From NCBI RefSeq assembly GCF_021183625.1, contig NZ_CP089214.1, forward strand, positions 6,820,001 through 6,884,000: a stretch of DNA of 64,000 nucleotides, written 5' to 3'. This DNA is from Nocardia asteroides (GTDB lineage Bacteria; Actinomycetota; Actinomycetes; Mycobacteriales; Mycobacteriaceae). The translations under genes were made by a program, and so were the position numbers. The notes below the pieces were generated by a model that saw only the letters and a program-made list of their open reading frames with translations, was not told where the DNA came from and ran no database searches. Positions 34,438-41,811 of the stretch are shown here, piece by piece; within the stretch, counting starts at the first letter, position 1, and each line of letters opens with the position of its first letter.

Positions 34438-34767
34438 TCAGGGGGTCGGCTCGCCGACCCGGTCGAGATAGGCGTCGGCGCTGTCCACCGGGGCGGGCTG
34501 GGAGAAGATCTCCACCGCCATCGCGGCCTGGACCAGCGAGTACACGAGGTACAGCAGGTTCAGCGCGTCGTCGGGCAGGTCGTCGAGCGGGAACTTGTCG
34601 CAGTAGACGATGGCGTCGTCCAGCCGCGGGAAGAAGGCGTCGTAGAAGTCGGTCAGCTCGGCCATGGTGCTGGCCAGGCGCTTGTTCCAGCGCTCGGACT
34701 CGGTGGGCAGGCACCAGATCGGCGCGAAGCGCTCGAACTCGGCGAAGGCCGCGGGCAGCATCGGCAT
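34438..34767 (-). CDS. Small Rieske-linked protein, copy 2
   Basis: A 109-residue paralogue of the protein at 31980-32312, with the same motif order (MLPAAFAEFERF, WCLPTESERWNKRLASTM, FYDAFFPRLDDAI, LDDLPDDALNLLY). It begins one base inside the stop of Rieske copy 2 (TGATG), which implies coupled translation and fixed stoichiometry. The C-terminus (VDSADAYLDRVGEP) differs from copy 1. It is predicted to be soluble and mostly helical. Function unknown. Confidence 0.8.
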   Translation of the reverse strand: MPMLPAAFAEFERFAPIWCLPTESERWNKRLASTMAELTDFYDAFFPRLDDAIVYCDKFPLDDLPDDALNLLYLVYSLVQAAMAVEIFSQPAPVDSADAYLDRVGEPTP

Positions 34768-36032
34768 CAGCGCGCCGCCGCCCCGTGGAAGGCGCCGACC
34801 CAGTCCGCGACGGCCCGGTGGAAGTGGCGCACCAGGATCTCCTGGTCGTTCACCGGGTAGTCGGTGATCCCGGCGGTGCGGTACGCCTGCTCCAGCGCGG
34901 TCTGGGTGCCGGTGAGCATGCCGGCGTCCTGCAGCGCGAACTCCTTGAACACCACCGAGGAGACCTCGTGCTCGACCCGCTTGCGCACCGAGTCGGCCGG
35001 CTGGTAGCAGAGCGTGCCCTCGAAGGTGTGCGTGTTGTGCGAGGTCGGCCAGTAGCGGTAGATCAGGTACCAGCCGCGGTAGAAGAGGATCTCGACGTTC
35101 GGGAAGATCTGGAAGTTGTCGATGCCCCACGGCTCGATGCGGCCGGGGTTGATGCCGGGCGGCAGCTCCCCGATGTCCGGCGATTCCCACGGCCCGACCA
35201 GGCCGCTGCGGGTGACCCGCTCGATCGGGTACATGAACTCCGGCGGCAGCGTCCAGCGGCGCGCGCCGCCGGTGCTCACCATCCGGTGCGGGCCGTCCAA
35301 TTGGTAATGGGCGCAGGTGAATCCGGAGTCCGGCTGGCGCACAGCGCCCGGCACCTGCTGCGAGTGCAGCCCCGGCACGTGGTAGTACTCCTGGAAGGCG
35401 TCGGCGAAGAGCTTCCAGTTGCTCGCGTTCTCCGCCTTGAAGTCGTAGCGCTCGGTCATCCGGTCGAACGGGTAGTCGGCGAGCGCGCCGACCATCGGGC
35501 CGAGGAACTCGGTGAGCGTCTGCGGCGGCTCCGGCGCCAGGTTGATGTAGACGAACCCGGCCCAGATCTCGCAGTGCACCGGGACCAGCCCGAACTCGCC
35601 CTTGTCCAGCCCGAAGAACTCGCCCTCCTGCTGCACGAAGTTCAAGCCGCCGTCCAGGCCGTAGCGCCAGCCGTGGTACTTGCAGGTGAACTGGCGGCAG
35701 GTGCCGGAGACCTCCTCGCGCGGGAACTCGCTCCACACCAGCTTGTTGCCGCGGTGGCGGCAGACATTGTGGAACGCCCGCACCTCCTGGTCACGCCCGC
35801 GCACCACCAGGATCGAGGTGCGCGCGATGGCGATCTCCTTGGTGAAGTAGCTGCCGACGCGCGGCAGCTGCTCCACCCGGCCGATATTGAGCCAGGCGCG
35901 TTCGAAGATCGCGGTGCGCTCGAGTTCGTAGAACTCCGGGGAGACCGAGTCCTCGAAGGACATCGGCCCGGTCCCCAGGTCCGGGTAGTGCTCGGTCCAG
36001 CTGCCCGCCGCGGGCTTGGGCCAATCGGTCAT
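34767..36032 (-). CDS. Rieske non-haem iron oxygenase, copy 2
   Basis: A 421-residue oxygenase alpha subunit, paralogous to copy 1 over its whole length. C91, H93, C117 and H120 bind the Rieske cluster, and N205, D211, H218 and H223 mark the active-site iron region. Differences cluster in the substrate pocket (QQVPGAVRQPDSG here, SQSPDNYATAAQTAG in copy 1), so the two probably take different substrates or successive intermediates. SDR, ferredoxin and small-partner genes flank it in the same direction. Confidence 0.93.
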   Translation of the reverse strand: MTDWPKPAAGSWTEHYPDLGTGPMSFEDSVSPEFYELERTAIFERAWLNIGRVEQLPRVGSYFTKEIAIARTSILVVRGRDQEVRAFHNVCRHRGNKLVWSEFPREEVSGTCRQFTCKYHGWRYGLDGGLNFVQQEGEFFGLDKGEFGLVPVHCEIWAGFVYINLAPEPPQTLTEFLGPMVGALADYPFDRMTERYDFKAENASNWKLFADAFQEYYHVPGLHSQQVPGAVRQPDSGFTCAHYQLDGPHRMVSTGGARRWTLPPEFMYPIERVTRSGLVGPWESPDIGELPPGINPGRIEPWGIDNFQIFPNVEILFYRGWYLIYRYWPTSHNTHTFEGTLCYQPADSVRKRVEHEVSSVVFKEFALQDAGMLTGTQTALEQAYRTAGITDYPVNDQEILVRHFHRAVADWVGAFHGAAAR

Positions 36033-36052
36033 CGCGGTACTCCTTCGTCGGG

Positions 36053-36802
36053 TCAGATGACGGTGCCGCCGTTGACGCCGACCACCTGGCCGGTGATGTA
36101 GCGGGCATCGTCGGAGCAGAGGAACGCACAGGCCGCGGCGATGTCGTCGCCGGTGCCGAGGAAGCCGACCGGGATCGCGTTCGCCATCGTGGCGCTGTCC
36201 GGTAGATGGCCCGCGGCCTGCGAGGAGCGCGACATCGGGGTGTCGATCCCGGACGGCGGAATGGTGTTCACCGTGATGCCGCGCGCGGCGTACTCGCGCG
36301 CCAGCCCCTTGGTCATGGCGATCACCGCGCCCTTCGAGGCGGTGTAGTGCACCATGCCCGGCGAGCCGCGCTGCGCGCTGGAGGAGGAGATCGTGACGAT
36401 CCGGCCCCAGCTCTGAGCCAGCATGTCCGGCAGCACCGCCTGCACGCAGTGGAACGTGCCGGTGAGGTTCACCGCGAGCACCCGGTTCCAGGACTCGAGC
36501 GAGATCTCGGTGAAGGGCTGGAAGGCGACCAGCCCGGCGCTGGTGACCAGGATGTCGACCGGGCCGTAGGTCTCGCGGGTCGCGGCCAGCGCGGCGTCGA
36601 CGGCGGCGCGGTCGGTGACGTCGGCGGCGAAACCCGCCGCGGTGTCACCCTTGTCGCGGATCTCGGCGGCGGCGCGCTCGGCGCCGGCGCCGTCCAGGTC
36701 CAGGATCGCCACCCGGTCGCCGCGGGCGGCGAGGCGCTGCGCGATGGCCAGCCCCATGCCGGAGGCGCCGCCGGTGACGACGGCGGTGTGGGATGAGGGC
36801 AT
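36053..36802 (-). CDS. Short-chain dehydrogenase/reductase
   Basis: A 249-residue classical SDR. The cofactor site is VTGGASGMG (residues 9-17), the NAG-equivalent is TSAGLVAFQ, and the catalytic triad is in TISSSSAQRG and Y-T-A-S-K. An aspartate after strand 2 (LDLDGAG) favours NAD over NADP. It sits between the ferredoxin and Rieske copy 2 and probably oxidises a diol or alcohol made by the oxygenases. A good GGAG precedes the ATG. Confidence 0.93.
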   Translation of the reverse strand: MPSSHTAVVTGGASGMGLAIAQRLAARGDRVAILDLDGAGAERAAAEIRDKGDTAAGFAADVTDRAAVDAALAATRETYGPVDILVTSAGLVAFQPFTEISLESWNRVLAVNLTGTFHCVQAVLPDMLAQSWGRIVTISSSSAQRGSPGMVHYTASKGAVIAMTKGLAREYAARGITVNTIPPSGIDTPMSRSSQAAGHLPDSATMANAIPVGFLGTGDDIAAACAFLCSDDARYITGQVVGVNGGTVI

Positions 36803-36812
36803 CGGTTGGCTC

Positions 36813-37103
36813 CTAATCGTCGTAGTCGACCCGCAGCAGCGGGGTCGTCGGCACGGCCTGGCAGGTGAGCACCCAGCCCTCGGCCACCTCGTCCTCGGTC
36901 AGCGCGTCGTTGACGCGCATGACCGCGCTGCCCTCCGTCACCCGCGCGATGCAGGTGGCGCAGTTGCCCATCTCACAGGAGGAGGGCGGGTTCAGCCCGA
37001 GGATGCGGGCGATCTGCAGCACCGTGTTGCCGTCCCGGTGCTCGCCGGTGGCGGTGCGCCTGCCGCAGCGGACGGTCACCGTGGCCGGTAGGTCGGATGC
37101 CAT
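36813..37103 (-). CDS. [2Fe-2S] plant-type ferredoxin
   Basis: A 96-residue ferredoxin. The cluster ligands are in the SSCEMGNCATC motif (CX4CX2C) with the fourth cysteine in VLTCQ. It should carry electrons to both Rieske oxygenases; no cognate ferredoxin reductase gene was found in the window. ATG 37103 has GGAGG six bases upstream and is preferred over a longer start. It is the first gene of the minus-strand operon, divergent from the TetR at 37211. Confidence 0.92.
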   Translation of the reverse strand: MASDLPATVTVRCGRRTATGEHRDGNTVLQIARILGLNPPSSCEMGNCATCIARVTEGSAVMRVNDALTEDEVAEGWVLTCQAVPTTPLLRVDYDD

Positions 37104-37133
37104 GGCGTCCTCCGATCGGCGAGAGAGTTTGAG

Positions 37134-37170
37134 CACCCGGTTAAATTGATCGGGTGGTTAAAGTTATAAG
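37134..37170. promoter_or_regulatory. Divergent operator region of the Rieske operon and tetR
   Basis: An inverted repeat CACCCG-N11-CGGGTG (37134-37156) overlaps a direct repeat of GGTTAAA (37139-37145 and 37156-37162). A plus-strand -10 candidate TATAAG lies at 37165-37170. The pattern suits TetR binding to the shared promoter. The AT-rich core stands out against its GC-rich surroundings. Confidence 0.5.
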
Positions 37171-37210
37171 GTGGGCCCGATCCCGATGTCAAGGGCCGAT
37201 GGAGGTGGCG

Positions 37211-37831
37211 ATGAAGACCGAGCGGGCGAGCAGGGCCGATGGCGCGGCCACCCGGGTCGCGCTGCTGGACGCGGCCGAGCAGATCATGCTCGACGAGGGC
37301 TACGCGGCGGTGAGTTCGCGGCGCCTCGCCGCGCGGGCCGGGGTGAACCCGGGGCTGGTGTACTACTACTACGACACCATGGACAACCTCTTCGTCGAGC
37401 TGTTCCGGCGCGGCGCCGAGCGCAGCTACCAGCACCAGCGCGAGGTGTTCGAGGACGCGCAGCCGCTGTGGGGGCTGTGGGAGGCCGTGCACGGGCAGTC
37501 GCAGACCGCGCTCACCATGGAGTTCATCTCGATGGCCGTGCACCGCAGGACTGTTCGCGCCGAGATCGCGGAGTCCTCCCGGCGCTTCCGCGAGCTGCAG
37601 CTCGAGGAGGTCGGGCGGATCCTGGCCGGCTACCGCGACGTGCCGCCGCCGTGGACCGCGACCACCGTGGTCATGCTCATGTCGAGCGTCTCCCGGCTGC
37701 TGCGGATGGAGGAGTTCTTCGACATCGACACCGGGCACGCCGAGACGGTGGCGGTGATCGAGGAATTCCTGCGCACGGTCGAGGGGGAGCGGGTGACGCT
37801 TCCCGCGGACCGGCCTCTGCCGCTACGCTGA
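37211..37831 (+). CDS. TetR-family regulator of the Rieske cluster
   Basis: A 206-residue TetR protein. SSRRLAARAGVNPGLVYYYY is the helix-turn-helix (about residues 35-54), followed by the DTMDNLFVELF helix. ATG 37211 has GGAGG five bases upstream. It is divergent from the ferredoxin-Rieske operon, and the overlapping repeats between them are its likely target. The CMD-like gene follows after four bases, so regulator and enzyme are co-transcribed. Confidence 0.88.
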   Translation: MKTERASRADGAATRVALLDAAEQIMLDEGYAAVSSRRLAARAGVNPGLVYYYYDTMDNLFVELFRRGAERSYQHQREVFEDAQPLWGLWEAVHGQSQTALTMEFISMAVHRRTVRAEIAESSRRFRELQLEEVGRILAGYRDVPPPWTATTVVMLMSSVSRLLRMEEFFDIDTGHAETVAVIEEFLRTVEGERVTLPADRPLPLR

Positions 37832-37835
37832 GCGG

Positions 37836-38456
37836 GTGCACAGCGAGCCACGGCTGCCCCCGCTGCCGATCGAGAAGTGGGACGACGACGCCCGCGAACT
37901 GTTCCGCGGCAAGGTCGGCATGGCCGACCGCTACCTCTCCGGCGCCCCGGATGCCCCGCCGTTGCCGAACATCCTCGGCGTGCTCGGCCACCACCCCGAG
38001 CTCGCCGCCGCCTGGCTCGGCTACAACGGGCTGCTGCTCGAGCGCGGCACCATCGAGCCGCGCGCCCGCGAGCTGCTGATTCTGCGCGTGGCCTGGCGCA
38101 CCGGCTGCCGCTACGAGTGGGAGCAGCACGTGCGAATCGCGTTGCGGCACGGCTTTCCCCCCGAGGAGGTGGCCGCCGTGCGGCACGGCCCGGACGCGGC
38201 GCTCTGGCCGCGCGAGGAGAGCCTGCTGCTGCGCGCCGCCGACGAGCTGCTCGCCGGGCACCGGGTCCGCGACGACACCTGGCGCGAGCTCGCCGCGCAC
38301 CGCAGCGCCGCCGAGTTGCTGGAGCTGCTCTTCGTGGCCGGCTCCTATCTCTGCCTCGCCCTCGTCGCCAACAGCGCCGACCTGCGCCCCGACCCCGCCG
38401 CCGAGCCGCTGCCCGCCGGGCTGGAGTTCGACGGGCCGGAGTTCGACGGCGGATGA
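37836..38456 (+). CDS. Carboxymuconolactone decarboxylase-family protein
   Basis: A 206-residue protein of the CMD/AhpD-like fold. The core RELLILRVAWRTGCRYEWEQ-HVRIA pattern near residues 80-105 is typical; the AhpD CxxC pair is absent, so peroxidase activity of that type is unlikely. In oxygenase clusters such proteins may act as decarboxylases or hydrolases on ring-cleavage products. It is co-transcribed with the TetR gene upstream, and its stop is 18 bases from the convergent haemoglobin gene. Confidence 0.8.
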   Translation: MHSEPRLPPLPIEKWDDDARELFRGKVGMADRYLSGAPDAPPLPNILGVLGHHPELAAAWLGYNGLLLERGTIEPRARELLILRVAWRTGCRYEWEQHVRIALRHGFPPEEVAAVRHGPDAALWPREESLLLRAADELLAGHRVRDDTWRELAAHRSAAELLELLFVAGSYLCLALVANSADLRPDPAAEPLPAGLEFDGPEFDGG

Positions 38457-38474
38457 AGCCGCGCGCCCGGCTGA

Positions 38475-38852
38475 TCAGCCCGAGGTGATGTCGCCTGCGA
38501 GCGGCGCGACCGCCGCGATGATCTCCTCGGTCAGCTCCCGCGACACCCCGGCGTCGGTGAGCGCGTCCGCGAGGTAGCCGGCCACCAGCCCGAAGTGGGC
38601 GAGCGTGATGCCGCGCCCCTGGTGCACCTGCTTCATCGGCGCGCCGGTGTACGGGTCGGGGCCGCCGAGCGCGGTGGCGAAGAACTCGACCTGTCTGCCG
38701 CGCAGCCGATTCAGGTTCACGCCGGTGAAGAACCCGGCCAGCCGGTCGTCGGCGAGCACCCGGATATAGAAGTCGGCGACGACTGCCTCTAGTGCCTCGT
38801 AACCGCCGATCCGGTCGAAGATGTTGTCGGGAGATCCGATGGAAGCTGGCAT
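38475..38852 (-). CDS. Truncated haemoglobin, group I (GlbN-like)
   Basis: A 125-residue truncated globin. IFDRIGGYEALEAVVADFY includes the B-helix tyrosine position, and the proximal histidine is in MKQVHQGRGI. Length and the early glycines fit group I. These proteins bind O2 and NO and can dioxygenate NO to nitrate. It lies between the CMD-like and the acyl-CoA synthetase genes, divergent from the latter. Confidence 0.9.
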   Translation of the reverse strand: MPASIGSPDNIFDRIGGYEALEAVVADFYIRVLADDRLAGFFTGVNLNRLRGRQVEFFATALGGPDPYTGAPMKQVHQGRGITLAHFGLVAGYLADALTDAGVSRELTEEIIAAVAPLAGDITSG

Positions 38853-38892
38853 GAGAACATGCTCCGATCACGAAGAACAGGTCGAAAATCTG

Positions 38893-38906
38893 GGTAATAA
38901 GTTACC
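38893..38906. promoter_or_regulatory. Palindrome upstream of acyl-CoA synthetase
   Basis: GGTAA-TAAG-TTACC, a short perfect inverted repeat in the only AT-rich part of the gap between the haemoglobin and acyl-CoA synthetase genes. It could be an operator or a -10 region for either gene. Confidence 0.35.
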
Positions 38907-38941
38907 GTTGATTCTGCCTCGACGTCGAGAGTGGAGAACTG

Positions 38942-40840
38942 ATGTACCCGAGCCGCTTCCCGTTCGTCAGCTTTCCGCACTGCTCGGGCAGGCACGTGTC
39001 GACGCTGCCGCAGGCCTTCCAGGCCACCGCCGCGATGCGCCCGGAGGCGGTCGCGCTGCGCGGGCTTGACCCGGCCCGCAGCTACACCTGGGCGCAGTAC
39101 CGCACGGCCGTGCGCGCGATCGCGGGCGGGCTGGCCGCGCTGCGGGTGGCGCGCGGCGAGACCATCGCGCTGCTGCTCGCCAACCGCCCGGAGTTCCACC
39201 TGGTCGACACCGCCGCGCTGCACCTGGGCGCGGTGCCGTTCTCGCTCTACAACACCGCGGCGCCGGAGCAGATCGCCGAGGTCTGCGGCAATGCGGGCAA
39301 CCGCGTGGTGATCACCGAGCGCGCGCTGCTGCCCCGGCTGACCCGCACCGGGCTGCACTTCGCCGCCGTCGTCTGCGTCGACGAGCCGGGGCCTGGCGCG
39401 ATCTCGCTGGCGCAGCTGATCGAGAACGGCGACCCGGACTTCGACTTCGACACCCGCTGGCAGCAGGTGCGCCCGGACGACCTGGCAACCCTCACCTACA
39501 CCGCGGGCACCACCGGCTCACCCAAGGGCGTCGAGCTGACGCACTCCAACATCCTGGCCCAGCTGGTCGCGCTCGGCGAGCACCTGCCCGCCGACTTCGA
39601 CGACCGCATCGTCTCCTACCTGCCGGCCGCGCACATCGCCGACCGGATCACCGCGCACTACGCGGGCATGACCCGCGGCATCCAGGTGACCTCGCTGGCC
39701 GACCCGGCCCGGATGGGCGAGGTGCTGACCGAGGTGCGGCCGACCGTGCTCTTCGGCGTGCCCCGGGTGTGGCAGAAGGCGCGGGCCGGGATCGAGAGCG
39801 CCATCGAGGCCGAGCCGCGCCGGGCGAAGCGCGCGGTGGCGGGATGGGCGCTGCGCACCGGCAGCGCGCACGCCAGGGTCGAGCTGGCGGGCGGGCGGCC
39901 GGGCCCGGTGCTGCGGCTGCGGCTGCGGATCGCGGACCGGCTGGTGCTGCGCACGATCCGCGCCGGGATCGGGCTCGACCACATCCGCTTCGCGGCCTCC
40001 GGCGCGGCGCCCATCGCGGCGGAGGTGCTGGCGTACTTCCACGGCCTCGGCATCCGGCTCACCGAGGTCTGGGGGCTCTCCGAGGCGGCCGGGGTCACGA
40101 CGACGACCACCGCCGACAACCCCGGGCTCGGCACCGTCGGCGCGCCGCTGCGCGGAGCCGAGGTGCGGCTGGCCGCCGACGGCGAGCTGCTGGTGCGCGG
40201 CCCGATGGTGATGCGCGGCTACCACCGCGACCCGGACCGCACCCGCCGCGCCTTCTACCGCGGCGACTGGCTGCGCACCGGCGACCTCGGCGAGCGCGAC
40301 GAGGCCGGCAACTACCGCATCGTCGGCCGCCGCAGCGACATGATCATCAACGACTCCGGCAAGAACATCGCGCCGTCCCGGATCGAGAACGCGGTGCGCG
40401 CGGCCTCGTTCCTGGTCGGCAACGTGGTGGTCTTCGGTGAGCAGCAGCCGTTCCTGACCGCGCTGATCACCCTGGACACCAGCGCCATCGCCGCGGACGC
40501 CGCGAGCAACGGGGTGGTGGCGGCCGACGTCGCGATCCTGGCCGGGCGCCCCGCCATCCGGCAGCGGATCACCGAGGCGGTGCGCGAGGGCAATGCCAGG
40601 GTGTCGCGGCCGGAGCAGATCAAGCGCTTCGTCCTGCTCGACCACGTCTGGGAGCCGGGCAGCCCCGAGCTCACCCCGAAGCTCACCGTGCGCCGCGACG
40701 TGGTGGCGAAGCGCTACGCCGAGCTGCTGGAATCGCTCTACACCGAGGCGCCGGACCGGCACCTGGTGACCGAGGTCCCCGCCCCGGCGGAGCCGCGCCC
40801 GCGACGCTCCGGCATCCGGCGGCTGCCGCGCTCGGCGTGA
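38942..40840 (+). CDS. Long-chain acyl-CoA synthetase (FadD15-like)
   Basis: A 632-residue adenylate-forming enzyme. The ATP-binding P-loop TYTAGTTGSPKGVELTHSN lies near residues 185-203, motif WGLSEAAGVTT near 376, and the hinge/GDLGERDEAGN and RRSDMIINDSGKNIAPS segments follow. The length and insertion pattern match FadD15-type long-chain synthetases. It activates a free acid to the CoA thioester, which links it to the acyl-CoA dehydrogenase of the same region. The ATG follows a GGAG. Confidence 0.92.
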   Translation: MYPSRFPFVSFPHCSGRHVSTLPQAFQATAAMRPEAVALRGLDPARSYTWAQYRTAVRAIAGGLAALRVARGETIALLLANRPEFHLVDTAALHLGAVPFSLYNTAAPEQIAEVCGNAGNRVVITERALLPRLTRTGLHFAAVVCVDEPGPGAISLAQLIENGDPDFDFDTRWQQVRPDDLATLTYTAGTTGSPKGVELTHSNILAQLVALGEHLPADFDDRIVSYLPAAHIADRITAHYAGMTRGIQVTSLADPARMGEVLTEVRPTVLFGVPRVWQKARAGIESAIEAEPRRAKRAVAGWALRTGSAHARVELAGGRPGPVLRLRLRIADRLVLRTIRAGIGLDHIRFAASGAAPIAAEVLAYFHGLGIRLTEVWGLSEAAGVTTTTTADNPGLGTVGAPLRGAEVRLAADGELLVRGPMVMRGYHRDPDRTRRAFYRGDWLRTGDLGERDEAGNYRIVGRRSDMIINDSGKNIAPSRIENAVRAASFLVGNVVVFGEQQPFLTALITLDTSAIAADAASNGVVAADVAILAGRPAIRQRITEAVREGNARVSRPEQIKRFVLLDHVWEPGSPELTPKLTVRRDVVAKRYAELLESLYTEAPDRHLVTEVPAPAEPRPRRSGIRRLPRSA

Positions 40841-41005
40841 CTACGGCTCCGGCGTGTCGCGGGCGCGCGCCCACCGCAGCCGGTGGCTGGCCGCCGGCTC
40901 CGGATCCGGTTGCGCGGCCGTGGGTTCGGTGTCGTATCCGGGGTGGTCACCGCAGGGGTCGACGCGGCCGACCAGGATCATCGGAATCTCCAGTGCTGTG
41001 CTCAT
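40841..41005 (-). CDS. Small conserved-looking hypothetical protein
   Basis: A 54-residue protein starting ALEIPMILVGRVDPCGDHPG after the MST leader. The single cysteine in DPCGDHPGYD, with His and Asp near it, could bind metal. The rest is charged and probably disordered. The stop adjoins that of the acyl-CoA synthetase (convergent). The start is the ATG at 41005; longer frames upstream read through non-coding sequence. Confidence 0.6.
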   Translation of the reverse strand: MSTALEIPMILVGRVDPCGDHPGYDTEPTAAQPDPEPAASHRLRWARARDTPEP

Positions 41006-41193
41006 CGGGTTCAGCACAACACATTTCGAGCCGCGCCGTTGCGCGCTTCGCAGCCTTCGCAGCAAATCCTTTTGTCGCGCCGACTGGTCGGTCCGAACTG
41101 TGCAAATGCACTTACATCCGAAATCCGGCAATTTCCTAGCGATGTTCGGTGGGCGCCCGCTCGGGCGGCCGTGCCGAGGCCGAGCCCCCGCGG

Positions 41194-41517
41194 TCAGCCG
41201 CCCCACGGCCCCTCGGTCTGCACGCAGCGCAGCCCCTGTACGTCATCGGGCAGCCGTACCACGCCCTCCTTGCAGGTGAAAACGGTGCGCGCGGCCGGAA
41301 ACTCGAGCCGCAGTGGCTGCCGGACCGACCCCGACGGCGCGCCGTCGGAGGCGCTGCAGTTCTCCCGGCCGGTGGTGACCCCGGTGATGTTCTGGTCGAG
41401 TAGCCGGCAGCTGTAGGTCGGCACGATCAGTGGCTCGGCCCCCGCGGGCGCCACCACCAGCCCGCCGCCGATCACGGCCCCGAACACCAACGCCGCCGCT
41501 CGATCGCGCCACCACAT
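41194..41517 (-). CDS. Small secreted protein with four cysteines
   Basis: A 107-residue exported protein. Residues 1-27 form a signal peptide (MWWRDRAAALVFGAVIGGGL) with an AGA cleavage site. The mature part has four cysteines (YSCRLL, ENCSAS, FTCKEG, LRCVQT), probably two disulfides. GGGAGG lies eight bases before the ATG at 41517. No known domain is recognised. It is divergent from the prp operon across a 294-base gap. Confidence 0.75.
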   Translation of the reverse strand: MWWRDRAAALVFGAVIGGGLVVAPAGAEPLIVPTYSCRLLDQNITGVTTGRENCSASDGAPSGSVRQPLRLEFPAARTVFTCKEGVVRLPDDVQGLRCVQTEGPWGG

Positions 41518-41718
41518 CGCCACCACCTCCCGGGACGGAAACACCCGCCCGCATACTCGTCGTTACCGGGTACCCCGTGCGCCGGTCCGGTAAGCGGTGA
41601 CCCCGCTCTCGCCGAACCCGGACCCGGCTCCGAGGTTCGCTCTCGGCCCGGCGGTAACCCGTTGACCAGGCGGAAGACCTTTCGCAGACTACGCAGATTC
41701 ACCGAATCGCCTCCGCAA

Positions 41719-41740
41719 AATACGCGCTGTGCGACGTATT
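41719..41740. promoter_or_regulatory. Inverted repeat upstream of prpD
   Basis: AATACG-N10-CGTATT lies 72 bases before the GTG of prpD, in a 294-base gap (41518-41811) that otherwise shows only GC-rich unstructured sequence. It is a candidate operator for the methylcitrate operon. No PrpR gene is next to the operon here. Confidence 0.45.
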
Positions 41741-41811
41741 CTCCGGTACCGCCTCCGCTTGTAGCGTTCGGCTCGAAGCGATTTTCCCGCGACGACCGGA
41801 GGCATCGGCCC

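Noticed and set aside
41100..41111. Palindrome GTGCA-AA-TGCAC between two small genes
   Set aside because: It is short, with no clear promoter around it; possible operator, but too weak to list as one.
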